A DNA stretch of 64,000 nucleotides from Isochrysis galbana. Lineage: Eukaryota; Haptophyta; Isochrysidales; Isochrysidaceae. The notes below the pieces were generated by a model. The model was not told where the DNA came from and did no database searches. It saw nothing but the letters and a program-made list of their open reading frames with translations. The stretch lies in contig CM030937.1 in NCBI GenBank assembly GCA_018136815.1, positions 2,965,820-3,029,819 on the forward strand, in the 5' to 3' direction. The translations under genes and the position numbers were made by a program. Of this stretch, positions 9,508 through 19,810 are shown piece after piece (the first letter of the stretch is position 1; the number at the start of each line of letters is the position of its first letter).

Positions 9508-12086
9508 AGCGACAAATAGAAGACACCAGTAGATAGGTGTCGGACGCCGGAGGTGGCAACGCTGGGCGCGAGGATGGGAACTCCGATAGGCAGAGGGACA
9601 GGGACGTTGACGGGTGGCCGTTGATGACCAGAGGAGGGAAGCCCGGACCCTAGAAGAGAGCAGTGCCGGAGGGCACCACTAAGGCCGAAACGCCGGAGGT
9701 GATTTAGGGGTTGTACGTCGCAGGCGGGAGCGTCGGGCACCAGAAGAGGGGATCGCCGGAGGGTAGGCGATAGACGTTGCAGAACTGGACGCAGAAGGTG
9801 CAGGTTTTCTGGCAAATGAGTTGGAGGCACCAGATATGCCAAGCCTTGGAGAGCTCCGTGGGCGGCGCCCAGCCTCCCCGCCCAGCCTCCCCCCAACAGT
9901 AGCCCTAACTTTGTGGGGCGATGAAGGCGCGCCGCAACCGGCAATACCTACCTCGTCGGAGGTAGGAGGTCGGACTGTGGTCGGGGGGCGCTTTAGAAAT
10001 GCGGGTTCAAGGGATGGACACGGAGAGGGAGAAACTGAGAGGATACTGGAATGGAAAGCAGCAGAGGGGAGGGTGGGGTGTCGTGGCGGGGGAAAGAGAG
10101 AGAAGGGAGGAACAGGACAGAGGGGGGGGGGTCACAGAACGAGAGTCGGAGGGGGTGAAGAGAGGAGGGGGCTGTCTGCTGGAAAGGCGATTGGCACAGG
10201 GCGTTGCCCCTAGGCTTTTGTGTGAGGAAGGAGGTCCCGGGCGCGGGAGCGGCGTCAGTGCGTCAGCGTCGACGGTGACGCCGAGAGCGTCGGGTGCGGT
10301 GGAGAGTACAGCGCCTACTGAGGAAAGAGGGGAGAGAGAGGAAGAAAAGAGAGGGCAAGAAGGAGAACGAGAGCGAGCGAGCAGCAGCGGCGCGGCTGGG
10401 GAGGTGAAAGGGGGGAAGGAGAGGAAAAGGGAAAAGGAATAGGCTTCCTGTTCCTGTGAATAACAAAATATTTTATAGTGTCAGTGAACGGTGGCCTACA
10501 GGGCTGATGACCAAGAACGGGCTCGCAGCTCGCAGCTCGCAGCGCACCCGGGCTCGGTTCGAAGTTGGGCTCTCCAAGCCTCCGGTGGCCGGCGGCGGAC
10601 GTTAGCGCGCGTGCTTTGGGGCGCCGCGGCGCCGCGGCTGCCGATTTCGACACGGCTTTGTTTGGGACGCGTCGCGCGCGATTGGCGTCGCTGGCTGGGC
10701 GGCTCCTGGATGTATGGGGCGTGGCGCGGGCCGGGCACAGGCACATGGCACATGGCTGATGATCAAGAATCAAGAACGGTCTCGCATCGCGCCCGGCGTC
10801 GTTTCGAACTTGGGCTTCCGGGGCCCAAAGGGCATCGAATATGTGCTAGATGGGTGTTTTTTTCGTTTTCCGGGGTTTCTCTTTCTACCGCTTAACTTTG
10901 GTGTGTTTCCTCAATCCCCAATCCTGACTTTTTCATTTTTGCAGCCTCAGAAGTCGTTAAAATATTGTTCGACCGCCCTACGATTGACCGATTGACCACC
11001 CAAATTTGACCATTTTTTTTTACAAAACTCAAAACTCACGTCATAGCCAAGCACACTCTCACTCTCGTGAGGCGGGAAATAAGTGAGCCCCTGTGATATT
11101 ATTTCAGCATATTTCACCTCTTGCTCTTGCCCACAAAGGCCTTTGCCAAAGGGCATCCCCATCCCCATGGGTCCATAACCAAATAACCATAACTATAGCA
11201 GCTTTGGGGGTTTGGGGTGTGGGAGTCCCCTATAGCCTATAGCAGACAGCAGGCAACAATACCGCATGGCGCATGGGGAGAGAGGGAAGGACATGCCAAG
11301 AGAGGAATTGAGAATTGACCGGGTACCGAGTACCGAGTACGGAGAGGAAGCCCCTGCTACTTTCCAAGTTTACAAGACACAGCCACCGTGCTGGCTGCCT
11401 GTGCGCCTCCTCAAGAGGTGGTCCCGCCAGGTCACCCCCTTGATTATTCGACAGGATAGAGATAGTGCTCTCTTGTAGAGTAGTGTGTAGTGTGAATCTA
11501 CCCTTCACAACGGCTCGTTTCAACCCCTGACCACCCTAGATGGGAAATATGTATTTACCGTATTTGGCCAGAGGCCAAATACATATGTATTTGGCTGTAT
11601 TTGAAGCGTGTCCTGGGTTGTAGGCCTCGAATGTATTTGAAAGGCCAAATACATATGTATTTGGCTGTATTTGCAGGCCCCAGCACCGTATTTCCCATCC
11701 AGGCTGACCACATGCGCACGCATGTGTATAAATTTACCCTTAGAGAAGCGTATACCTATGCGGCAACGAAGGAAATCGGGAGGCGGAAGGGGGGGGGGGG
11801 GAGGGGAGGCGCTCGCGCTCAACTCTCACCTATCCCTTCACTGGGCTCTCCGGCGGCCCTCCCTCTTCTTCCCTCCGTCGCCCTTCCTCGTGCGTTCTCT
11901 GCTGGCTCTCTCTTGCTCCCCCGACCGCCCGTACGCGCGCCAGCTCCAGCACGAGCACACACAATCTTGCTATCTAGCCTGTCCGCGTCCGCTTCGTTCA
12001 CTCTGCTTCCTCCCCGGCTGCCTGCGGGTCCTCTTCCATCGTATTCTCTCTTTTCTCTTTCACGCTGCTTGCCGCCGCCTGGCTCT
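9508..12086. other. No convincing gene; low-complexity and repeats
   Basis: 9530-9790 has a degenerate tandem pattern (CGCCGGAGG...). 9830-10440 is G-rich. 10498-10580 and 10755-10830 are related copies of a GGCTGATGA...CAAGAACG unit ending in GTTCGAA. 11528-11710 is a palindromic AT-rich element listed separately. Long reading frames here look like low-complexity artefacts. Confidence 0.5.
11528..11710. repeat. Palindromic AT-rich repeat, possible MITE
   Basis: The outer arms TGACCACCCTAGATGGGAAATA and TATTTCCCATCCAGGCTGACCA are near-inverted. Inside, the unit GGCCAAATACATATGTATT followed by TGGCTGTATTTG occurs twice, at 11573 and 11643, and its core AAATACATATGTATTT is itself a perfect palindrome. 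No ORF. It lies about 380 bp upstream of the TBCE-like start codon. Confidence 0.65.
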
Positions 12087-13615
12087 ATGGCGCCCTTCAC
12101 GGCCGAGGTGAGCAAGAAGTACAGCTACGACCGGGACGAGCACGCCGAAATCTCGGGTGGCCTTGTCGGTGCGGAGAAGGCCGCTCGTGAGCAGGCACTT
12201 CACCGGTTGACTCACGTCTTCTTGCCTGGTGCTGATGTGACTGAGGCAGGCCCACCTGGCGAGATCGCCTCTACGTGCGGCGAGATTGAGGAGCTGGATC
12301 TAGAGGCCAATCCAATCGGAGACTGGAGGCCTGTCCTTGACATCGCCACCCAGCTCCCAAAGCTCCGATGGCTTGGCCTCAACCGCCTGCAGCTCGCTCC
12401 GCTTTCGACACTGCCCAGCGACTTTGGCTCCGCTGTGGGACGTGTGCGCTCCCTCTGCTTAGGCCGCACCGCGATGGAGTGGGATCAGCTACTGCTGCTC
12501 GTATCTGCCATGCCAGAGCTTTCGTCGCTTCACTTCGGCGCAAATGGCGTCACCTCCCTTGCGCCGTCCGATACCTCAGTCTCGCTGGCTGAACGGCTTT
12601 CAAAGCTCACGGTGCTCTGGGTTGAGGACAACAAGATCAGCTCTTGGGATTCGGTCGCGCCCCTCTCCGAGCTGCCGGCTCTGGAGGTACTGAATCTCAA
12701 TGGCAACCAGATATCGAGCCTGCCCAATCCACTAACAGGCTTTGGTCTGCTGAAGCAGATCATGTTGCGAGGCAACCCCATAGAGGGTTGGGAATCAATC
12801 ACAGCCCTCGATTCGCTTCCCTCCCTCCGCGACACAGCCTTGCGCGACATCCCGCTCATCTCTAAGATGAGTGCTTCGTCGCAGCGCCGCTCCATTATCG
12901 CCCGACTAAGTAGGCTTAAGATGCTCAACGGATCCGAAGTGCGGAAGCGAGAGCGCGAGGATGCGGAGCGCTACTACCTGCGTGCAATTTCTGAGCAATA
13001 CCCCGAAGGTGGTTTGCCATCGGATGCCGTGCCTGAACAAGTGCCTGGGGGTTCGATACCCGATCCGGATCAGCTCGCTGCGCTCATCAACAAGCTGCGC
13101 ATCCCAGACACCGCAGAGTGGCGTGCACTCGAGAAGGAGCACCCTCGCTGGCGCGCGCTGCTATGCCTGCATGGTGAGCAGCGCAAGACTGCAGTGACAA
13201 GTTCCTCGAGTGGTGTCATCTCGGCTGAGCTGATCGAGCTGACCATCCGATCAACTGCGGCGGACGCGGGCCATCTGCCGCCAATTACGCGCCGGCTTCC
13301 CAATGGCCTGCCTGTCAAGAGCATCAAGGCCATGGCGGGAGCAATTTTCAAGGTGAGCTTGCCCGTTGCCATGTTGCCCCCCTCCCATTTATTGACCGAT
13401 GAGGCCCATCTTGGCCCCGGCGGCTCTGAATCATTCGAAGCTGATCGACGGCACCTCGTTTGCAGGTGGAGCCTACGAGGCAGGTGCTGCTGTATTCTCG
13501 CCCACAGGCTCACAAAAACGATATTCCTGAGGTTCTCGACGACGACCTAAAGCGCCTATGCGATTTTGGCGTGGTGAGCGGGGGGACCATCATAATCGAG
13601 GAGTCTGAAAGCTGA
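12087..13615 (+). CDS. Tubulin folding cofactor E-like protein
   Basis: Exon 1 is 12087-13352 and exon 2 is 13466-13615; a 113-nt GT-AG intron in phase 0 gives 471 residues. Leucine-rich repeats span roughly residues 60-280 (EELDLEANPIGDW, LRWLGLNRLQL, LTVLWVEDNKISSW, LEVLNLNGNQI). They are followed by the conserved segment RSIIARLSRLKMLNGSEV and a Tyr-bearing helix (DAERYYLRA). The C-terminus, completed in exon 2, is a ubiquitin-like domain ending DDDLKRLCDFGVVSGGTIII. This matches cofactor E, which with cofactors B, C and D assembles or dissociates alpha/beta-tubulin. The N-terminal CAP-Gly domain of full TBCE is not encoded, as in TBCE-like (TBCEL) proteins. An unseen upstream exon remains possible. 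Confidence 0.85.
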
Positions 13616-13996
13616 GAAAATCTCGATTCAGGTGTTGATGTATTCCAAACGTCGTGCAAAGTATGGCAGTCTGCGCACGAGCAAGTCAAGGTCAAGGTTG
13701 CTTTGACAGCGCGCCCATAGTTGTCGCAGGTACTTGCGGCGAGTCGGCGCAAAAATGGCCGTGAACGTACCCTGGAGACGTGGATGAGTGGGCCACAAGA
13801 CATGGGGGGGCAACTTCACAAGCGCCCCGGGGTACATACGCACCATTCTCATTGTTCAGGCCACATTCCCATTTCTCTTGCTCTTGTAAGTCGCACATCA
13901 GGGCCCCTTTGTTATCTATTACACCATGGTGACTAGCGTTGGCTGTGTTGGTCTTATTGTCATATTCAGCAAGTTTTAACTATTCTACGGTCTATC

Positions 13997-14240
13997 AAAA
14001 AATCCTTTTAATATGCTCGCCTCACACGTGGCACTGGGTTACACTTCCGTAGCCACGCCCATTCCCCTTCCTCACCCTCATTTCCCGCCTTGCGGCAACT
14101 CCCCTCGTGCTCTACTTAGTTAGGGGCTCGGATCACATGGGGGTTTTGAGCTGGGCGGTGTGCACCTGTCCTCAGCGGTATGTTCACGCCTTCCTCCTGT
14201 GCCGCTTAGTGACCTCTTTATCCTAGGTGCTTTGTGGATC
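13997..14240 (-). mobile_element. LINE 3' end, minus strand
   Basis: Reads AAAAAATCCTTTTAATATGCTCGCC on the plus strand, so in sense orientation it ends ATTAAAAGGATTTTTT. The CCGCAAGGCGGG, GAGCACGAGGGG and GGGCGTGGCTAC landmarks of the 3' UTR of copy A are all present in order. 5'-truncated; no coding part recognised. Confidence 0.65.
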
Positions 14241-14296
14241 TCCGTATCTCCGTCGTCGTTATGTGTTATGTACCGTATTCTTGTTCGTGTGGTGAC

Positions 14297-14580
14297 AACT
14301 AAGTTGATACTTGGTTGCGATGGAGCGCGCCGGTGTGACTCCCCTCTCCTCCGGGCCCCCCGCCGAGGGCGGCTCCCCTACCCCTATGGACCATGGACCA
14401 GTCGCTGGCGAAGCGGAAGCGGCCGCGTCCACCCTCGGAGGCCTAGCAGGTGCGTGCGACACAGGTCGCGCCACACGGCCCGTGGCCCCGGCCACACCAC
14501 CCACAGGAGCCATGCTGGCCTCCCCCATGTCCCATGGGAGACAGCTGAGAGGGTGCAACTTGAGGTTCCCTTTTTTTTTA
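14297..14580 (+). mobile_element. LINE 5' fragment with hairpin
   Basis: Begins AACTAAG-TTGATA-CTTGGTT, a 7-bp stem with one G-T pair, then GCG and ATGGAGCGC. The ORF1 N-terminal frame from ATG 14320 is homologous to the start of copies A and B and is soon lost. It ends near a T run at about 14572-14580. No target duplication found. Confidence 0.6.
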
Positions 14581-15681
14581 CCCTCCATCACCATTTTTTA
14601 CAACTTATAAAATTGCACCCCTCAACTTTGCCTCATTGGCCGTATCACCACCCCCAAAAACCAAAAATGTGTCCCTAGATGCAAACGTTTCTATGGGTCC
14701 AATTGTTGCAGACGGCGTTGTAGTTGTAGAGAATTCGTTGCTTGTCACGGGACGAGGACGAGGGGGTCGACTACGCGGTCGGGTGCACGGTGAAATCGGC
14801 TCGTTGGCCACACCTTCCCCCTTTCACTTTTTCACGTCGTTGAATTCGTAATGGTAATGAAGCGAAGCACCGAAACAGGTGCTTCCGATTTTCCATTTTC
14901 ACCTATTTTCATTTTCGTGAAGAACCCTGCCTAGATCCTCCTATCTGTCGGGGGTTGGGCCATCGCCTTGCGTCTCGGCATGCCCCCTGCGGCCCCCCGG
15001 CGGCCGGCGGCGCATCGCCTGCGGGTGAAGCTGTGAGAAGAAATACTGAAGAAACCGAGCCGAAGCACCTGCTGTTTCGGTGCTCCGGCAGTAAGGAGTT
15101 AAGTGTTCCTTTAAAATTTTAGTTGTAAGTATGTGGTCCCGTCAACATGATGTAAAACTATTATAATTTTACCATGGACATTTGATCGCTCAACCGAGTC
15201 TGTCCCATGCCATATTCGACGGGACGCGACCTCACCGAGCACTCCTAGGAGTATAATACTCGTACTAGATCTCTATTGCCCGCTGCGCAATTTCCAATTT
15301 TCCAGGAGATGCAGAGAGATGCAGCTGTTCTCCCTTTCCCCCTTTCTTTCTACTTTGAGTCTCCTCTGGGAGGGCGGGGGGGGGGGGGGGGGGGGAGAGG
15401 GGCGGGAGGGGAGGCGGCATTAGTGTACTGAATGTGGCTTCCCCCCCTCTCTCTCTCCTACTCCTACTCTCTCTCTCTCGCTCGCCCGCTCTTTTCGTCC
15501 CCCCTCCACTCCCTCCCTCCCTCCCTTTCCTTCATCACTTCTTCTCCTCTCTACTTTTTACTGGTCAAGAATCCGTTCACCATCGCTCACAGAAGGCCAT
15601 ATATCCTCGCTCTGCCCTCACTTCTTCTCCCTGCTGACCTCGCGTGGCTGCGCTCTCTTGCTCTCCTCCCCCTTCTCAGCC

Positions 15682-16636
15682 ATGCCTCTCGAGGGCCTCT
15701 GCTCTCAGCCGGAGGCGCGCTGGTTCTACTCGTTCTATTCGAGGGTATATGAGCAGCTCCAGCCCTTCTTCACCTCTCCCGAGATGCGCGAGGCCGGGCT
15801 CGAGCTGGCGGGCGTGCGTGGCGCGATGGACGTTCTCGATGTGGGCGCTGGAACAGGCACCCTCTCGCTCCAGGTGCTCGCGCGCGGGGTCGAGCCGGCG
15901 CGGTTGACGCTGATCGACCAGAGCGAACCTATGCTCAGCAAAGCACGTGCCAAACCACAGCTCGCGCATGCCACCATTGTGTGCAAGGATGCCCATGTGC
16001 TGCCGTTCGAGTCGGAATCATTTGACAGAGTTGTCTCCTCCGGATCGATCTATTACTTCCCGAAGCCTGTGGTGGCGCTCCGCGAGCAGATGCGCGTGGT
16101 ACGTCGAGGTGGGATTGTTCTCGCCATGGGGTCTCTCGAACCAAAGCCCCGACTCCTCCGTCTGCTCGCCACCACGTTCAACCGCTTCCCTGCGGAGGAG
16201 GACTATCACGCGTGGTTTCAAGAAGCCGGCCTCACAGACATCAAGACAATCCGCGTGTCCAACCCGTGGAATTCGGAGCAATACGCACTCGCAATTTGTG
16301 GCACACGGGCCACCGATGTGGTCGATGTTCTTGCCGCGGAGCCTTCAGACGTCGAGGCCACTACTACATCAGGATTCAAGGACACGCTCTTCTACATGCC
16401 CATGCGTTTGGCGCGCTTTGGTATCGCCATGGGCGCCTTCGCCGTCCTCGGACCATTGCAGGTATGCTTCTCTTAAGAAATAGGCACTATTTATGCACGG
16501 CGTCGCGAAAGCGCCTATTTGCATTGCCGCGGCTTCTGGTCTGGCTACCAACACAATCTCTCAATGCTCCCCTTCACAGGTCCTCAATGCTGCCCTTGGA
16601 ATGCGGCGACTCAAGGCAAACAACCCTGCGCACTGA
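15682..16636 (+). CDS. VTE3: MPBQ/MSBQ methyltransferase (VTE3-type)
   Basis: SAM-dependent methyltransferase of tocopherol and plastoquinone synthesis, which methylates 2-methyl-6-phytyl- and -solanesyl-benzoquinol in the plastid envelope. Exons 15682-16461 and 16580-16636 are joined across a 118-nt GT-AG intron (phase 0), giving 278 residues. Diagnostic segments are WFYSFYSRVYE at the N-terminus, the SAM-binding VLDVGAGTGTLSL, TLIDQSEPMLSKA, LPFESESFDRVVSSGSIYYF and AEEDYHAWFQEAGLTDI. A C-terminal hydrophobic segment (FGIAMGAFAVLGPLQVLNAALGM) across the splice would anchor it in a membrane, as in plant VTE3. The first ATG lies 2 nt after a perfect polypyrimidine-CAG, which suggests a 3' splice site and a missing upstream targeting exon. 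Confidence 0.85.
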
Positions 16637-17058
16637 CCCTTGAAGGTATACGGCGTGCGGTAGCATCTGCGACGTCCGTGTGAGTAGGACGCAAGGCTCT
16701 TCTCGATGGCTACACTTCCTCCCTGCACACCTTCCTATGCCTGTGCTGTTCCTGTGAAACACGCTACAAAGGATGGTTGTCGTAGACACTGATGATAGGG
16801 CGGCTGTCGTGAGCTACAATGGGGGACGCGGAAAGGTGTGCAGCTGATCGAACGCTGAAGCACTTGCTCTGCTACAGGCTTTTCCCTTCCGAACCACTCA
16901 CCCAGCGGAGTGCATGTTTGCCTAATTTAGACCTTACAGGATATGGCCCGCGAGAAGATAGCCCATGAGCCATAAGTGTTGTGAACCCCAAAATTTATCA
17001 TGTGCAGATCATTATAGCCAACATGTGATGATTGGCTTTGCATTTTGCGGAGCACCTT

Positions 17059-17072
17059 TTTGTGAGCAATAA
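17059..17072. repeat. 14-bp target-site duplication, left copy
   Basis: TTTGTGAGCAATAA, repeated at 17820-17833. The pair encloses the element 17073-17819. Confidence 0.75.
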
Positions 17073-17819
17073 AAAACCTTTTAATATTCTTACCGCACTC
17101 GCGGCGAATGGAACCACTACCCACTACAAGTAGCACGTAGCATACTCTCTATACCCCCATTCCCCCGGCTCTTCTCCCCCCGCCATCAGGCGGCTCCCCC
17201 CGTACACTACTAGGGGGATAGGGGTGAAGGGCTTAGATATGGTCCGGTGGCCCGCGCCCCCCCCCCCGGTGATCCGTTCTCCACTTCCTCCTACGCCTCC
17301 CGGGCTGGCGGCGGACTCTGTCTCGTCTTATCTTGTAAACAGGCGCGAGACTTACCGATTTTCCGGTGGGCGGAGCTCTCGCTCGCGCCCAACCCCCTCT
17401 CCTGCGGCACGCGCGATGGCGCGCCTGCGGCAGGCCTCCAGCTGCCCTCTGGCGGCCCCTGGAGGCTCCTTGAGGCCAGCTCAAGGGGCAGAGGAGGCGA
17501 GGAGGCTGGGGCTGGGCCCTGGCCTCCCCTGCCTCTCCCTCGCTGGCGCTCCCGAGCCTCTGGGCCCCCCACGCTGCACCTGTCTGCCTGTCGACCAGGG
17601 GGGGAAGGGGGGGTTGGAGCGATGGGCTGGCCACGAGGGGCCAGGACGAGCGAACCAGGCGTGCCTGTTAGTGGGAGAGTGGGTCAGCAGGGCAGTGGCC
17701 TCCTGGCAAGCCATCAGGCATGCCAGGAGGATGGGTCCACGGCAGGGGAGGAGTGGAGAGAGGGGGGGGCTCGTGCTCGTGCCCCCCCATGGGCGAACCA
17801 AGTATAAACTTAGTTGCTA
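17073..17819 (-). mobile_element. Short non-autonomous retroelement, complete ends
   Basis: Minus-strand element of about 747 bp between 14-bp direct repeats. Its 5' end has the hairpin AACTAAG-TTTATA-CTTGGTT (plus coordinates 17796-17815) followed by TCGCCCATGGGGGGG. Its 3' end reads AATATTAAAAGG and a T run in sense orientation. The body is G/C-rich and has no ORF1 or ORF2 homology that I can see, so it looks like a SINE-like passenger that keeps only the two termini of the LINE family. Confidence 0.7.
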
Positions 17820-17833
17820 TTTGTGAGCAATAA
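17820..17833. repeat. 14-bp target-site duplication, right copy
   Basis: TTTGTGAGCAATAA, matching 17059-17072. Confidence 0.75.
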
Positions 17834-18059
17834 GTTTTCAAGGAAGCACCGCGGCAGAAAGTCGTTGTCGAATCCGGATCGACCTTTTTGTTTTAGAAGT
17901 TGTTTGCGTTTCTATGTCTATGTCCCCTCCTTGTAGGCTAGTCACCGTCGCATCATCCTGGCACCCGACGCGTACAAGGGTGGTGCAACAACCCGGACAC
18001 CGGTAGCCGAACGAATACACCCGACCAACAACAGACAGGCAACAGGCCTGTCTGTCTGG

Positions 18060-18255
18060 AACCCGCACTCTGCACTCTGAACCAGGCCCATGGTAGTGCA
18101 CTTGGGCCGAACCCCGGACACCAAAGACAAAGGAAGGACGGGGGGAAGGGGAAGAGGTGGAGGGAAGGGAAGAGAAGGGCGATGTCAGTGGAATTAGGGG
18201 AGTACCCTAGCCCTAGTGTAGTAGGTGTGTAGCCCAGAATCTTCAGATGTTTTTT
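18060..18255 (+). mobile_element. Retroelement 3' end, second subfamily
   Basis: Ends GTAGTAGGTGTGTAGCCCAGAATCTTCAGATG and eight T. The same terminus, including an upstream CATGGTAGTGCAC...CACCAAAGACAAAGGAA block, is found reversed at 23868-24060 and at the 3' end of the element 53326-56990, and again at 47620-47660. The T run is on the sense strand. Confidence 0.65.
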
Positions 18256-18277
18256 TTATGTCACTACCGGACTGCGG

Positions 18278-18735
18278 ACTGTGCGACCCTCGAGATCGAG
18301 ATCGAGCGTGCGACCCAACAGGGACCTCCCACATCCCTCGCGAGGCGCTTGAGCTTAGACTCCTCACTCCTCACCAGCTGGCAGCCATTGCGAGGCCGAC
18401 AGTCGGCGATCGGCCGACGCGGAGACGCGGAACCTCCGCGTTTGTTATGGGGATTCGCCCGACATTCACTGCTTTGATTCCCTCACGCGCGCGATCCTCC
18501 CATTCTCCCAAAATAGACCTCCATGTCCATGGGCCGGACAAGGCGGGGAAGTCACTCACCGACGCCATGGATTTTCGTGGGGTAGAGGGGGTTCGCGGCG
18601 GGGGCGGGGGGGATGTGGGGGGCAGGTAAGGGTAAGGGTGGAGGGTGGTCCCTGGGGAATCCTTGGACACCCAGGAGGGGTGGAAAATAGTGGTTAAAAA
18701 GCGTGAGTGACCGGCCTACCATCACCATACTCCCC
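18278..18735 (+). repeat. Dispersed repeat R, copy 2
   Basis: Second copy of the repeat at 7645-8075, with the same landmarks (CTCCGCGTTT, CTCCCAAAATAGACC, CTCACCGACGCCATGG, AATCCTTGGACACCCA). Function unknown. Confidence 0.65.
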
Positions 18736-18844
18736 TCCCCTCCCTCCCCAGGGGGGGAGGCTCCCCCCTTCCCCCTTCCCCCCTCGCCGCACAGGCGAGG
18801 AACACCCAGTGCACTACACCGGTGTGTCGGGGGGTTGATTCGCA

Positions 18845-18990
18845 TCAACATCAAGTATTTTTTTATAATTTTCTTACCGCACATGCGGCTGAGCGGCTGA
18901 TTCGCATCAACATCAAATAACAAGTAATTCTTTGATAATATTCTTACCGCACATGCGGCCGTGGAACCACTACTTACACGCAGCATAATT
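18845..18990 (-). repeat. Duplicated LINE-type 3' tail
   Basis: TTCTTACCGCACATGCGGC occurs twice, at about 18871 and 18940, each next to a T/A-rich stretch, and CTGATTCGCATCAACATCAA is duplicated at about 18834 and 18897. The TTCTTACCGCAC...GCGG block also ends the element at 17073. Two tails inserted side by side, or a local duplication. Confidence 0.45.
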
Positions 18991-19810
18991 TCTACGACTA
19001 CTAAAAACCGATATGCGGGGCGCCCTTCGTCTCCGACGGACAGAGGAGCGCACGACGAGGCGGAGTTTTGTTGACGACGACGGGACGCGGGGGAGGTCTT
19101 CGAACAGAAGAGAAACACAGGGCAACGGGATGCAATTTTTTTCTAACAACTAACAAATCTGCTTTCATCCAGTGTGAGAGGAGGAAGGCGAGGGGGGGGG
19201 GGGGGGGGAGGGGCAGGGGGGTCGTTCAGCACACGCCCATCATCTTCCCCCCGCCGCGCTCTCCCCCTCTCCCGCGCGCCCCCGGGCACTTCGCCCCTTC
19301 CCGCTTCCGCGCGTGTCGATTTAAATCGCTGCGAGCCCCGAGCAAAAGGCATGTGCACCACCACCGCTCTCGCTCCCTCTCCCACCTCAGTCTCCGCCGC
19401 CTGATCGCTCGCAGCAGTCGATGCAGGCGTGCACGTGCAGGAGCGGTTTGGCTGTCGCGATGCATGCCGCCCAGTGCACCTCCTCAAGGCACCTCGGGCA
19501 CTGTGCCCTCAAACAGGCTGCCAACTCGCCCTCCGGCAGGTAGTCTCTCGTGTGCGCCGGTGACTGGGCTGCTGTTGGAGGGCACCCAGGCCTTCGACGC
19601 GCTGGGCTTTTAGGACGCGTGATTACTATGAGCATCACCGGCACGGAAGTTCGCGATGCTGTCAACGGTGTGGCCTGCAGAGCTTCTGCTTGCCGCTGCA
19701 CCCCGCCACCCCCCAAACACCAAAGCCCGCATCTCACACGCCTCTGATTGCAGCCTCCGCGCCCGCGCTATCCTATTAAAAGTCTCATACATGCATCAGG
19801 CACGTGTGCA
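18991..19810. other. Leader region, no assured gene
   Basis: G-run at 19192-19208 and CT-rich sequence upstream of the transporter start. A minus-strand frame around 19390-19560 has a CPRC...W segment but no partner exons were found; see the rejected list. Confidence 0.4.

Noticed and set aside
9504-9944. Minus-strand 146-residue frame upstream of the PAN gene
   Set aside because: Covers a degenerate tandem repeat and lacks a signature; likely spurious.
19387-19600. Minus-strand segment with CPRC and a following EVHW, reminiscent of the SLX1 C-terminal zinc finger
   Set aside because: No GIY-YIG nuclease exon could be found upstream on that strand before the transporter gene, and the match is too short.
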